Of a DNA stretch of 64,000 nt, positions 23,458 to 34,657 are shown piece after piece. This stretch comes from Anaeramoeba flamelloides (taxonomy: Eukaryota; Metamonada; Anaeramoebidae). The stretch is taken from NCBI GenBank assembly GCA_027625915.1, contig JANTQA010000048.1, forward strand, positions 1,984,001-2,048,000. Reading direction: 5' to 3'. The notes under the pieces are model-generated. The model did no database searches. It saw only the letters and a program-made list of their open reading frames with translations, and was not told the origin of the DNA. Each line of letters starts with the position of its first letter. Within the stretch, counting starts at the first letter, position 1. Position numbers and translations under genes: made by a program.

Positions 23458-24425
23458 CTTAAATAAAAAAGATTTTCCTAAATCAAAATACACTAAAAAA
23501 AGAAAAAATAATTTAGAAATATGATCTAATATCTTATTTTACTCAGAATGTTTCAAGATTTATACTTTTGATATATGGAAAAACGTTACATATTCTTTAA
23601 AGATTTCAGAAATTTAATAAATTATTGAAAAAAATAAAGTAAAATTTTTTTTGAACTTGAAGGATTAAATATATGATTTATTTTTCCTTTTTTTTTAAAC
23701 TAAGATTATACTTTAAATGTTATTTAGATATAAAAAGTTTCAGAAATTACTAAAAGTGAGATTTCATATAAATAAAAATAATTCTTTAATTTCTTTGATC
23801 CAAAAAAATCCAAACGAAAAAGATCAGATCTTTTTACTGAAAATTAAAGGGAAAAATGAACTTATTGAAAAATAATAACTCTTTTCACTAAAATGATAAC
23901 AGAAGTTTTTTTTTATTGGCTGTAATTGAGCCCTTGGGAAAATAAATACTCTATTATCTTTTGGTAAATAAATAAAGAAAGGTTACTATTTCAAAAAAAA
24001 AAAAATGTTGTGATTTCCTTTCTTTGATTTTGTGATAATTGGGAAGTAATTTTCAAAATAAATTCCTCAAATCTGACTCGCAAACAATAAACGTATATAT
24101 TTTGAAACTTTGAATGTTCAAATTATTTGTTGTTCGTAGAATAATTAAGAAAAAATTATTCGTTTTTGGGGAAATAATAAAAAAAAGATTAAAAAGTCCA
24201 CTATCAACAAACCAATCAAACTTGTATTTGAAAATTTGTTTGTAGACCAATAAATGTCTAATTAAAAATTTCAAATCCTTGAAAAAATAAAATTCTGATT
24301 AAAATTTTCATTTTTTAACTTTAAACTGTTTCTAAACATACAAAGTTTTTTAAAAACAACAAACTTATTATTTATAATTTTACTTGGAACTATCCAAAAA
24401 TTAATAAAATACTTAAATCTACAAT
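23458..24425. other. AT-rich stretch upstream of the PB1-UBA gene
   Basis: No ORF or repeat that I can support. It contains the presumed plus-strand promoter of the PB1-UBA gene, with no recognisable motif. Confidence 0.4.
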
Positions 24426-26084
24426 ATGACTGAAGAAATGAACAAGCTCAACTTGAAGAACCAAATTTCAATCAAAATTTTTTATCAAGAAGAATGCAGA
24501 CGCTTTTCTGTAAGTGAAAAGATCGATTATAATGAATTGTGTACCATTGTTGGTGACACGCTATCGATTGAATTCAAACAAGATCAACACTTTCTTTCTT
24601 ATCAGGACGAAGAAGATGAATTGATCATATTTTCAACTGATCTTGAGCTAAGCGAAGCCTTTAAATTTGCTCAAACCTTTAATCGATCAATTTTAAGATT
24701 ATTTATCTCAATCGACGAGAACAAAAAACACAAAAGATATGAACAAAAAGAAAACGAAAAACAAAAAAGATTCGAACAAAAAGAGAACAAAAAACAAAAA
24801 AGATTTGAACAAAAAGAGAATGAAAAACAAGAAAGAATTGAACAAAAAGAAGAGAACGATGACTCAAGTGAATCTTTATCCTTTTCAGATGAAGAAAAAC
24901 TTATGATTCCTTACTTACCACGCAAATTATATAAAGAACTACAAAATTTTCTTTTACAAATACAAGATGATCTTGATAAATTCTTAAATAATTCGCTATT
25001 TATTGAATGGCTCAAATCCCATTTTTTGCAGATTCTTCAAGAATACCAACAAATTTATGAAAATGGTGAAATACAAACCAAGTTATTTAGCAATTCTCTG
25101 AAAAAATTCTTAGAAAATATCGAAATTGAACCTGAAACCAAAGACAAAATTGAACAACTTTTCTTATTAATTGCACAAAAAATGATCAAAATAAAACAAG
25201 ATGAACAAAAATTCCCATTTGAAATGATCTTTAAAACAATGAGTGAAACACCATTCCCAGATTTGTTAACAACAATAAGGGAAAGTAGTAAGAATAAATT
25301 CCAAAGGAAAGTTCATAAAAGAAAATGCAAACATGAAAAAAGAAAGAAGAAATATCAAAAATTTAAAAGTAAAAAGAAAGACAACCACAACTTTACAAAG
25401 AAGAAAATAATTAAAAAATATAAGAACAAGAAAGATGGAAAAAAACAACCACAACTCTACAAGCATTCAAAATATAATCGTTCATATAAAAGCAAAAAAA
25501 AATATGACCCTAATAACGATAAATTTAATAAAAAGAAACTCCAAAAATACAAAAAAGAATATAACACAAGAAGAGGAAGAAAATTTGAAAGAAAAAACCC
25601 AAACAGTTTTAAACCAAAGATGAAATCTGTATATTCCAATATGAATAAAGTCCGTAATGATCATGATCATAATTTCTTAGATACCAAACAAAATTTGAAA
25701 TTGAAAAATAATTTTAAGCAAGAAATTAAAGAACAAATAAGAATAGAAAGAAAACAGTGGAAACAGCACAAAAAGCAATTTAGAAAACAAAAAATGGATT
25801 TTAAAAAACAATTAAGAAAACAAAGAAACAAAATCAAAAAAGAAAATAAACAATTCCCAGATAAAAGAAAATATAATACAAAACACTACAGAAAAAATAA
25901 TTCAAAGCACTACAGAAAAAAATTCAACAAAAAAAAAATTCCCAAGAATGTAATCTACCAAGAAGAATTAACAGTTTTAGAAAATATTGGTTTTATTAAT
26001 CATGACCTTAATTTAAAATTGCTTAGCATTTATAATGGTGATACTAAACAAACAATACAGGCACTCCTTAATAAACTATATTAA
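24426..26084 (+). CDS. PB1 and UBA domain protein (NBR1/p62-like autophagy receptor?)
   Basis: Single-exon gene of 552 residues starting at an ATG in A-rich context. Residues about 13-93 form a PB1 domain: ISIKIFYQEECRRFSV supplies the basic first strands, and SYQDEEDELIIFSTDLELSEA is the acidic OPCA loop. Four near-identical K-R-x-E-Q-K-E-N repeats follow (about 102-140), then a helical segment (about 160-290). A long, extremely Lys/Arg/Gln-rich region follows (about 295-500). The last 40 residues (EELTVLENIGFINHDLNLK to IQALLNKLY) fit a UBA ubiquitin-binding domain of the NBR1/SQSTM1 type (MGF-x-x-x-x-x-N-x-x-L-L). PB1 at one end and UBA at the other is the layout of selective autophagy receptors, but the ZZ and NBR1 (FW) domains are absent and I see no clear LC3-interacting motif. 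The function is therefore inferred. Confidence 0.75.
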   Translation: MTEEMNKLNLKNQISIKIFYQEECRRFSVSEKIDYNELCTIVGDTLSIEFKQDQHFLSYQDEEDELIIFSTDLELSEAFKFAQTFNRSILRLFISIDENKKHKRYEQKENEKQKRFEQKENKKQKRFEQKENEKQERIEQKEENDDSSESLSFSDEEKLMIPYLPRKLYKELQNFLLQIQDDLDKFLNNSLFIEWLKSHFLQILQEYQQIYENGEIQTKLFSNSLKKFLENIEIEPETKDKIEQLFLLIAQKMIKIKQDEQKFPFEMIFKTMSETPFPDLLTTIRESSKNKFQRKVHKRKCKHEKRKKKYQKFKSKKKDNHNFTKKKIIKKYKNKKDGKKQPQLYKHSKYNRSYKSKKKYDPNNDKFNKKKLQKYKKEYNTRRGRKFERKNPNSFKPKMKSVYSNMNKVRNDHDHNFLDTKQNLKLKNNFKQEIKEQIRIERKQWKQHKKQFRKQKMDFKKQLRKQRNKIKKENKQFPDKRKYNTKHYRKNNSKHYRKKFNKKKIPKNVIYQEELTVLENIGFINHDLNLKLLSIYNGDTKQTIQALLNKLY

Positions 26085-26930
26085 ATTATATCCACTTATA
26101 TTTCATCTTCTATTTTTATTATATTGACCTTTTTATCATACGAATCTATGATATAATAACCTATATCTTGTGATATATTTTATTAACAGTCTTTTTTTTT
26201 TTTTTTTTTTGATTATTTTATCATTTTATTATTTAATTTTCACTTGGAATTTTTAAATTTTCTTATTCGATTATTTTATTTGGATCGATCTTGATCCTTT
26301 TTATTTTTATTTTTATTACATTTTACTGATCTTCATTCAAAAAATTTACTTTTGTATTTTTTGAAAGACTAAAACATTCAAACAGGGCTATAAATAAATA
26401 AATAAAAAAAAAAAAATATTTATTTGCTAATTTCTTTAAATTTATCAGTTTTATTTGAAAATTTTGATATTTCTTCTTTATTTATCATATAAATAACTAG
26501 ATCGACAAAAAACCATTATTGTTATTATTATTACTATTGCTATTATTGAAGAGGTTCTAATTATACTCTAACTGTACCCTTACTAAAAATTTTACATTAA
26601 TTTAAGGGTTTAAAAGATAGATTTAAAAGTTCTAGAACTGAAGGATATACCCATATTATATTTCATACTATTGTATTTAAAAATTAATTTATTTGCGTTT
26701 AATTCTTTTACGGTGTTGGGAAATATTAATCTATTATCTTCTTGAGAAGGATTAAAAAGTAAAAATAAATAATAAAGAAAAAATATCATTTTAACTTAGA
26801 AGAGGAAATACACACGTATAAGTATAATTTCTGAATTTTTCATGTTTTTTTTATTAAAATTGTTGATTTTTCATTAGTTATGATACTTTTATAATATACC
26901 CCCCCCACACACACACAGATAGAGTCAGGA
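26085..26930. other. AT-rich intergenic stretch
   Basis: No gene recognised. A short C-run followed by CA dinucleotides lies at about 26900-26920. Confidence 0.5.
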
Positions 26931-26931
26931 A

Positions 26932-27125
26932 ACTTGACCATATTTTTGATGAATTTAGTTGGATTAGATTGAATTCAAAAAGAAAGGAAGTGGTTTAAGA
27001 AGAGAAATCTTCAGATGAAATCGAAAATACTTTTTTCAAATTCAAACTAACCCAAACATCCCCAATGGTTTATCAAATTGAATTTGTTGTTATTCAAACA
27101 TCAAATATATGGTCAAGTTTCCTAA
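26932..27125. mobile_element. MITE-like inverted-repeat element (single copy)
   Basis: Left end AGGAAACTTGACCATATTTT and right end ATATGGTCAAGTTTCCT are inverted repeats of about 28 bp with few mismatches, enclosing about 140 bp with no ORF. Only one copy was found in the window, and the flanking duplication is not clear. Confidence 0.55.
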
Positions 27126-28880
27126 ATCATGAGAAAATACCAGAAAAGCATCATAGTTAATGGTAACAATCACAATTTTAATAAAAAAAACATCACAATT
27201 TTAGAAATAATTTTTAAACATGTGAGGTAAAAAAAAATAAAAAAATAATGAAATCTTTTAAACAAGAGTAAACAAAATCACACATATAAACAACTTTTGG
27301 ATATTATTAACCAGTTTTATCATCGAAACTAAAGTTTTTTACATCTTTGTTTAATATGAGAATTGTTCAATATCTTTTTTAATTAATGATAACGTTTCAA
27401 AAAACCTAAAATTATATTAAGATCATGAAATTGATACAAATTTTTATATTTCTAAAATTGCAATATTTAGATAAATCGTGGTATTTTTTCAATCTTGATA
27501 TAAAAAGTATACTGTGTTACAATAATATCTGATAATTTTTGGCTAATTTTAAAATAATTTCAAAAATATAAGTTTTTTTTTGGTATAAAAAAAGATCTTA
27601 AAAAAAAATGATAGTAAAAAAAAAACACTAAAAAAGAAATAGATCAAAGTTTAGTTTTGAGCTATTACTTTATTGTATTTCTCTTGATTTTATTATCATA
27701 TTGACCAGTTCCTAAATCAAAAGCAATAATATATAAAAATAAAACCTGTTTTATCGGTAAATTCTGGAATTATAATTGCTATAAATGAAATCTTTATAAA
27801 CAATAAACAAATTATGTAACTATGAAATAATATTTCTCTTTGGTTGAACTTTTTTCTTTATTCTTTGAAATAAAAAAGTAGAAAAAATTTGACAAAAACT
27901 ATCTAAACACCTTTTCAAATAATTATATAAAAATTATTTTTGGAAATCTTCTTTTCTTCCTTCTTTTCTACCCTTTCTCTTATCTTTATATTGGAAAGAA
28001 TTAGCAACTAGAATTTAAATTATTTTTTTTTTGATCGATCACCAACAAGAAATACAATTTCCACTCTCTATTTTTTGATTATTTAACTTGTTACCATAAC
28101 ACTCCATAAATTTTAAAAACATTATTTTATATTCCTAAAAAATTTATGAAATAGTTTATATTTTTTTTAGATCTTAAAATTGGTCTGTAATTTTTCTTCT
28201 ATAAAACATAACAAAAAAATAATTTGAAACATGTTGAAAAAATTAACCAACTGAATTTTTCAAAACTTCTTTTACTAATAAGACATGGTATCAGAGGTAT
28301 TTGGAGAGAAAATATTGATATAAAGTAGAATTATAGGGAAAACATGGGTTTCCTGAAAAAACAGATAATAAAATGTAAAACAAAATTTCTTGGCAATTCA
28401 ATCGAAAATTATTGATATTCAGATAAATTTAATAAAGAAAATTATTTTTATGGAAGTTTTCGGCAAAGTTAAGCACTTTTGTTACATACTTTTATTTTTA
28501 AAGAAAGAAAATAATTTAGGATTTTCATTTTTAATTTTATTTTTTTTTCATTCTTTTTTTTCTTTATAAGAAGGTTGGAAAAAAAAACATCTTCTAAAAT
28601 AATAATTAAAATTAAGAAAATTGTGAATCTCTAATAAGCACTAAAATTTAGATTTATTAATTTGTCAAAAAAATTCCTGTGAATCCTCTTTTCTGTAAAA
28701 TCTATGTACGAAAAAATTGATATTGCTCATTTCAAAAATTTTGATTCAATTTTTTTTTTAGAATTAATGCTATAATTTGTATAAAATCTTATGTTTCTTT
28801 ATGTTTATAAGAAATAAAAAGTGAATATTTAAATGGAATTTAATAATTAGTTATTCTTGAACAATTTTTTTTTTTTTTCA

Positions 28881-29079
28881 TATAGTCAGTTCCACTTTTA
28901 AGGCATAAAATTTAAACGAAATTTAAGACACAAAAAAAATCTCAAATTAAGGAACAAAATTCAGATTCTAGTAAAATGAGTTGTAAAAAAAAAAATTTCA
29001 AATTTTGTGCCTTAATTTGAGATTTTTTTGTGCCTTAAATTTCGTTGAAAGTTTTGCTTTATAAGTGGAACTGACTGTA
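28881..29079. mobile_element. Foldback MITE, family 1, copy 2
   Basis: Ends TATAGTCAGTTCCACTTTT and GTGGAACTGACTGTA, with long pairing arms. It lies directly beside the truncated family C copy at 29101-29476. Confidence 0.85.
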
Positions 29080-29100
29080 CTTTTCTTTTTTATTTTTTTA

Positions 29101-29476
29101 TTAAAAAGTCAATTTGAAAAAAAAAATCAAATGAAACTCCAAATTAACTATAAAAAAGGAAAGCTTTTGTTTTCCTTTTAAAATTCATACCTTTAAAAGT
29201 AAAAAAACTTATTGTAAACAATTTTAATTTTCGTAAAAAAAGAGAAAAATTTATACGAGACGTTCCAATGAAAGCGGGCCCAAAAATTTTATAAAAATTG
29301 TTTTTTTTTTTTTTAAATTTATGGTTTGTTAGGGTATTTCTTTAATGATTATCTACTCTAATACCAAGTTTAATATATCTCTTTTTTCTAAACAATCTAA
29401 GTTTTGATGATTCTGAAAAAAAAATAAAGTGAATTTTTGATTTTTGACTTGGTAACTTTGAGTGTAATGGCGTTTA
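29101..29476. mobile_element. TIR element family C, 5'-truncated copy
   Basis: Matches the right two-thirds of the complete copies at 44656-45218 and 60771-61316, including GAGACGTTCCAATGAA, GTTTGTTAGG and the right end GAGTGTAATGGCGTTTA. The left third is missing where foldback MITE copy 2 now sits. Confidence 0.7.
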
Positions 29477-30060
29477 CCTTTATCACTTGTTAAGAAGTTT
29501 ATGAAAGTATACTACAATAATTGTGAATATGTTATTAGAGAAAAATACAAAAACAATTCACAAAGATATAATTATTTAAAGTTTTAAGATTTTTTCATTT
29601 TTCTTTTATTAATGTTGACAAATAGTAATGATTTCGTTAAGTTGCCAACTCCATTGATTATAATCTTTTACACAAACTTTACTTATTTAAAACAATTATT
29701 GTATTCGGATAAGCAATTTTTTTTAAAAAAATCAAGGATACTATCCCATTAATAATGATTTACTCGAAAAATACAATAATTAGAACAATTCGAAACGAAC
29801 AGAAAATCAGTTGTTCAACAAAAATCGACTTTTAATGAAATAAAAAAAAATTAAAAGATTAAAAGAAAAATTATATTTTTAAAGTATTTTTCAAAAATAA
29901 AAAATATTAAATTCAAAAATAAAAAACAAAACAAAAAAATTAACTAAATTAAAAAACAAAATAAATCTATAAATAAAAAACAATAAATAAATCCAAAAAA
30001 AAAAAAAACAATAAAAAAAAAAAAAAAGATAAAGAAAAAATTAACAAAAAAAAAAAAACT
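29477..30060. other. AT-rich intergenic stretch
   Basis: Nothing recognised. The last 200 bases are dominated by A runs and form the 3' flank of the RhoGEF gene. Confidence 0.5.
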
Positions 30061-32655
30061 CTATTTTTTTTTTGGAGGCATTATTCCAAGTTTGGATAAA
30101 TAATCGATCTGTTCTTGAATTTTTGTAATCCATAACCTTTTTTGCTCTATTGAATCGCAAAAAATGACATACCCCTTATCTACCCCATATGGAATAATTT
30201 GAAAGCAAAGGTCATTTTTTTTTTTTTTTTTATTATTATTATTGCCATTATTATTATCATCGTTTGTATTGCTTTGATTTGTTGTGCCTGTTTGGAAGTC
30301 TCTAATAATAGCTGAAGCGATATATAAAACACCTTTAAAAAGATATTTCCCCTTTTTCGTTTTTTGGGCATATACTATAAGGTCGGTAAAGAGCCAAAAC
30401 TGTCTTTTTTGGGTTTTTCTAACGGATCTTTTCCTCAATTTGTCTTCCATGATAAATTTCCGATTGGGCACCATCAGTTGTAACCCCTTTTTCATGAACA
30501 TGATCTTATTGGAAATTTGCATTAAGATTTTGGCTTCTTTAAAGGCTCTTTTTTTCTCGTTTACGTAATTGGCAACTGTTTGGAGCTTCAAATAGGCATT
30601 TTTCAAATTTTCGTAGTCTTTGTAATCCTCCTTAGTGCTTTTCAACATTTCTCTGAATAGCAACGGGTATTTACAGATCCTTTGGATTGGCATTATTAAA
30701 TAGTCCAATAAGCCCAAATTCTTACAATCGGGCTCCTCGAGCTTTTTTTGCTGGATAAAGGTCGCAAACTCTTTCCCCTGCAGGATATATTTATTGATGG
30801 TTTTCATTGACAATTCGTGGTGTGAGCAGTAGTCCGAATACAACTTCAAGTTATCGCCAAACTTGTAAATAATGCTCCCAATGTCGACATAGGCTGCGTC
30901 ATCGTTTTCGCCGGGGAACTGTATTTCCAAGATCGACAGCAATTGCACATTTAATTTAAAAATGACTTCGATTGACGAAAATATCTTTGGGAAATCAGAT
31001 TTGCTCACCAATTTGCGTTCCTGGATGGGGTTGAAAAAATGAATCATAATCCTCTTCAAATCCTTGACATATTCCCTTTCCGTCATTACCAATTCAATCA
31101 CCACGTTTGCCCTCGTTTCAATATCCGTTTCTTTGCCCTTCGGCAGCTTTTCCAAAATGTTTTTTTCCTTTTCCTTTTCCTTTTCCAATTCCTCTCTCGT
31201 CTTTTTGCTCAGCTTGTTGATGTACTCGACATAGTCATTGTCAAAGTATTCATCATCGTCCTCGTTAAAATAGCTGCTACTATTTGTATTATGATTCTTA
31301 TTGTTTTCATTGTTGCCCTCATTGAATGCCTCATTTTTAATTTCTTGTTGAAATGTCAACCCAATGTCTTGAATTAAATGATCAATAAATTTGTTATACA
31401 GGAACCGATCTTTTAAAAAGAAGATTATTCGGTCAAACAAACCTTGGACCATCAACTCAATTTTGTTTTTATTTTTACTTTTTTTGTCGACGACCCATTT
31501 GCGAACAAAGACAGTTTCAATATTTAATTGGATAAATTGTTCAAAAATTAGCTTTGATCTGTTTTTGACTTTACATAAAATAAGTATGTCATTGAATAAA
31601 AAAAAATACCGCTCATTTAATTTTGTTTTGATCACCTGCTTAATATCGCCTTCCTGTATGAGATGCCTTCTTGGATCAATGATTTTTATTGGTAGAGTGT
31701 TTGCTTCATTAGTGCCTATAAACTTATAATGAATTTCCACTAATCTAAACAAGTAATCATATTTTTTTTTGATCAATGCTATTTCTTCTAAAAATTTGTC
31801 TAATTGATTTAGGAATTTAAACAAAAATAATACGTCCCCTTTGTTATTATTATTATGATTATGATTATTATTATTATTATTATTATTATCAAGATTATTT
31901 TGATCATTCAATGGGTGATTAGATAATCCCAAATATAATTTTAAATTATTCAATTGCTTTTTAGATTCAATAATAAATTTGAAAGGTTTATACAAATAAT
32001 CCAAAATATTTCCCTTTGTATTCGTTGAATGTTTTCCATTTAAGGTGAGAACATTCGGAAATTGATTTGACTTTTCCATTATTAAATTTAATATTTCATT
32101 ATAGATCTTGATATATTCGAAAAAATAATTTAATTTTAATATCTTGAGAAATCTCAATATGTTATTAATGCTTATTATATTGCCTTGATTATTTTCGTTT
32201 TCTTTATCGATTGATTCCATTTCCTTACACATTTGGGTTAAATTATCCAAAATTTGTTGTTTTTTTTGCGACATTAATTTTAAGTTTGACTGTGAGAATT
32301 TTGTTGACATTTTAATTGGTGTATAAAATTCCTCAAAATAAATACTAAGATCTTCAATTAATTGTGAGCTCATTTTGAAAATTTCGTAAAATGTTTTTAA
32401 TGGCTCGTCAAAATTTTTTAAATTTTTATTTAAATACTCTGTAAATTTTTTTCTTCTCACCGGCCTTGGTGGTTCTTTTTTTATATTAAGATTAGTTTTT
32501 GCAAAGTTTTTATTTGGACTTTGGATCGGGTCTTGATTTGGTTTTTTTTTTATTATGTTGTTGAGGTTGATAGCACTGCCACCACTAATGATGCTATTGT
32601 TAAAGCTTTTTTTTTTTATTAATTTATTCATCGTTTCTTTTTTCTTTATTTTCAT
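30061..32655 (-). CDS. Double DH-PH Rho guanine nucleotide exchange factor
   Basis: Uninterrupted frame of 864 residues. A canonical Dbl-homology domain spans about 512-705: ANVVIELVMTEREYVKDLK is its first conserved helix and LLDYLIMPIQRICKYPLLF its third. A PH domain follows at about 725-855 (FIMEDKLRKRSVRKTQKRQF to KRLWITKIQEQID). The N-terminal half repeats the layout in diverged form: a helical, DH-like region (about 80-315, interrupted by an Asn/His run at about 256-272), then a second PH-like domain at about 328-430 (RHLIQEGDIKQ, RYFFLFNDILILCK). Dbl proteins load GTP onto Rho-family GTPases at membranes, so this one should act in actin or trafficking control. The ATG at 32655 overlaps the TGA of the upstream RG-rich frame (ATGA), so the true N terminus may lie in that frame. 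C terminus GIMPPKKK. Confidence 0.85.
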   Translation of the reverse strand: MKIKKKETMNKLIKKKSFNNSIISGGSAINLNNIIKKKPNQDPIQSPNKNFAKTNLNIKKEPPRPVRRKKFTEYLNKNLKNFDEPLKTFYEIFKMSSQLIEDLSIYFEEFYTPIKMSTKFSQSNLKLMSQKKQQILDNLTQMCKEMESIDKENENNQGNIISINNILRFLKILKLNYFFEYIKIYNEILNLIMEKSNQFPNVLTLNGKHSTNTKGNILDYLYKPFKFIIESKKQLNNLKLYLGLSNHPLNDQNNLDNNNNNNNNHNHNNNNKGDVLFLFKFLNQLDKFLEEIALIKKKYDYLFRLVEIHYKFIGTNEANTLPIKIIDPRRHLIQEGDIKQVIKTKLNERYFFLFNDILILCKVKNRSKLIFEQFIQLNIETVFVRKWVVDKKSKNKNKIELMVQGLFDRIIFFLKDRFLYNKFIDHLIQDIGLTFQQEIKNEAFNEGNNENNKNHNTNSSSYFNEDDDEYFDNDYVEYINKLSKKTREELEKEKEKEKNILEKLPKGKETDIETRANVVIELVMTEREYVKDLKRIMIHFFNPIQERKLVSKSDFPKIFSSIEVIFKLNVQLLSILEIQFPGENDDAAYVDIGSIIYKFGDNLKLYSDYCSHHELSMKTINKYILQGKEFATFIQQKKLEEPDCKNLGLLDYLIMPIQRICKYPLLFREMLKSTKEDYKDYENLKNAYLKLQTVANYVNEKKRAFKEAKILMQISNKIMFMKKGLQLMVPNRKFIMEDKLRKRSVRKTQKRQFWLFTDLIVYAQKTKKGKYLFKGVLYIASAIIRDFQTGTTNQSNTNDDNNNGNNNNKKKKKNDLCFQIIPYGVDKGYVIFCDSIEQKRLWITKIQEQIDYLSKLGIMPPKKK

Positions 32656-34657
32656 TGAATTGTTTTTTGTTGTGTTTTTTCTTGATTATTGCTATTAATA
32701 TTTGGTTTTTTTTCTTTTTTAAATGATTTAAATCCTCCAAAAAGAGAATTATTTTTTTTCAGGTTTTCTTTAGGATTATTATTATTAATATTATTATTAT
32801 TATTATTATTTTCATTATTATTATTACTATTTTCATTATTAAAAATTATTTTATTATTTTTATTTTGACTTAACATTGTTTCAAATATTGAAGTGTCAAT
32901 TCTTAAAGTATGTCTAAAATTATTATTTTTTTTATTAGTATTGTTTTGCCTCACATTTTTTTGCTTTGAATGATATTGTGTTGTGTTGTATTGTGTTATA
33001 TTGTGCCTTTTTGTTTTGCACTGTGGTGTGCTGTACTGTGGTGTGTTGTATTGGTTGTTTTGATTATTAGTATTATTTTGATTTTGAACAAACATTGTTT
33101 CAAATTTTGAAGTATCAATTCTTAAAGTATGTCTAAAATTATTATTTGTTTTATTTGTTTTGTTTTGTTTTGTATTATTCTTGTTGTTGCTATTGATATT
33201 ATTATTTCGAGGAGGAATTGAGGGTGGCTTTCTTCTTTGAAATTCATTATTTTGTTGTTGATTATTTTTGTTTTGTTGAAAATTTTTTTGATTTGGTGGT
33301 TTGGGGTGATCTTTTTGGTATTGACCTTGTTTAATTATTCTTGGATTTAATTGAGTTGTATTGCTGTTGTTATTGCTGTTGGTGGTGGTGGTGGTGATGG
33401 TGGTGGTGGTGTTGTGGTTGTTTTGTTTTATTCCATTTGTAAAAACATTTCTTTTTTTAACTTGCAGTTTTGTATTGTTTTGTTGTTGGAAATTTTCTGA
33501 TCGACTGACCCAAGGGTTATTTGTAATTTTCTTTTGTTGAACATTTGTTTTGTGTTTCACATTTTTGGTTTTCCTTTCTGGGATTGGTGGTGGTTTGTTT
33601 GAAGTGGAAATTTCGTTGTTTTGTAGTGTTGAGAAATTAGTTTTTGTTTGATCCCAAATTGAATTATTTGATAAATTTCCTCTTTCCTCTTCGATTTTAT
33701 TTTCAAATTTATTAATATTTGAGTTAATATTTGAACCACTTCCTCTTCCTCTTCCTCCATCTTGGACATATTTCCCTCTTCCAGTAACTTTACCAATACC
33801 ATGACTGCTTCCTCTTGTTATAGTTCTCCCTCTTCCTCTTCCTCTTCCTCTTCCTCTTCCTCTTCCTCTTCCTCTTCCTGTTTCTGTTCCTCTTCCTCTT
33901 TCACTTTCACTTTCTTTTTTATTTTCAAATTTGTTAATATTTGAGTTAATATTTGAACCACTTCCTCTTCCTCTTCTTCCTCTTCCTCTACCTCTACCTT
34001 GAGCAAATTGGCCTCTACCTCTATCATAACCAATACCATGACTGCTTCCACTTGTTATAGTTCTCCCTCTTCCTCTTCCTCTTCCTCTTCCTGTTCCTGT
34101 TCCTCTTCCTCTTTCACTTTCACTTTCTTTTTTATTTTCAAATTTATTAATATTTGAGTTACTATTTGAACCACTTCCTCTTCCTCTTCCTCTTCCATTT
34201 CCTCTACCTCTTCCACTACCTCTACCTCTTCCTCTGCCTCTCGTTCTCTTTGGAAAATTGTTTTGGCTTTGTTTTCCAAAATTTGTGTTTTGTTTTTTAG
34301 GAAAGGGCGAACGATTACTAAAATTTGGGAACGTTGTTGATTCAGACGAAGTTGATATGGTTTCTTGACTTGTACTTGTTCGAATTTTTCTTTTGGGAAT
34401 TGGTGGTGAATTTATTTGGTTTGTTGGTTTTTTTAAATTTTGATCTCTTTTTTGTGTTGTCTGTGGTTTTGGCCATTGGTTCTTTTTTTTTGGAAGATCT
34501 AATCAGATAAAAATTTTTGTGAGTTAAAGTGTTTTTGTTGTTTGGTTTTTAAAAAAAAAAGAAAGATGAAAATTTTACTATTAAAGCTATTAGTTTTTTT
34601 TCCCCATTCCCTGGACGTGCTGTTCGAAAAGAAACCTCTTTGGTTGGCTTGAGTCAT
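32652..34657 (-). CDS. RG-repeat and Asn-rich low-complexity protein
   Basis: Exon 1 (34657-34579) begins with ATG (MTQANQRGFFSN) and joins exon 2 (34498-32652) in phase over an 80-nt intron (donor AATA/GTAAAATT, acceptor TCTGATTAG). The frame then stays open for 641 residues. Internal GTG, CTG and similar codons should not be taken as starts. After a basic, Pro-containing segment come long R-G-R-G tracts arranged as tandem repeats of about 85 residues (about 33740-34240), each with SGSNxNSNINKFENK, a SESERGRG stretch and RTITxGSSHGIG. A Gln/Asn/Thr-rich region follows with two copies of FRHTLRIDTSxFETM. RG tracts usually bind RNA or nucleic acid and are arginine-methylated. The TGA overlaps the RhoGEF ATG, so the two frames may be one gene with an undetected intron or frameshift. 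Confidence 0.6.
33740..34240. repeat. Tandem RG-coding minisatellite
   Basis: (CCTCTT)n and related hexamers on the plus strand alternate with a conserved spacer (TTCAAATTTGTTAATATTTG) in two to three units of roughly 250 bp. Encoded in the RG-rich gene. Confidence 0.8.

Noticed and set aside
33557-34279. Separate minus-strand Glu-rich ORFs (poly-E)
   Set aside because: They are the alternative frame of the RG-coding repeats; the RG frame is the one continuous with upstream and downstream coding sequence.
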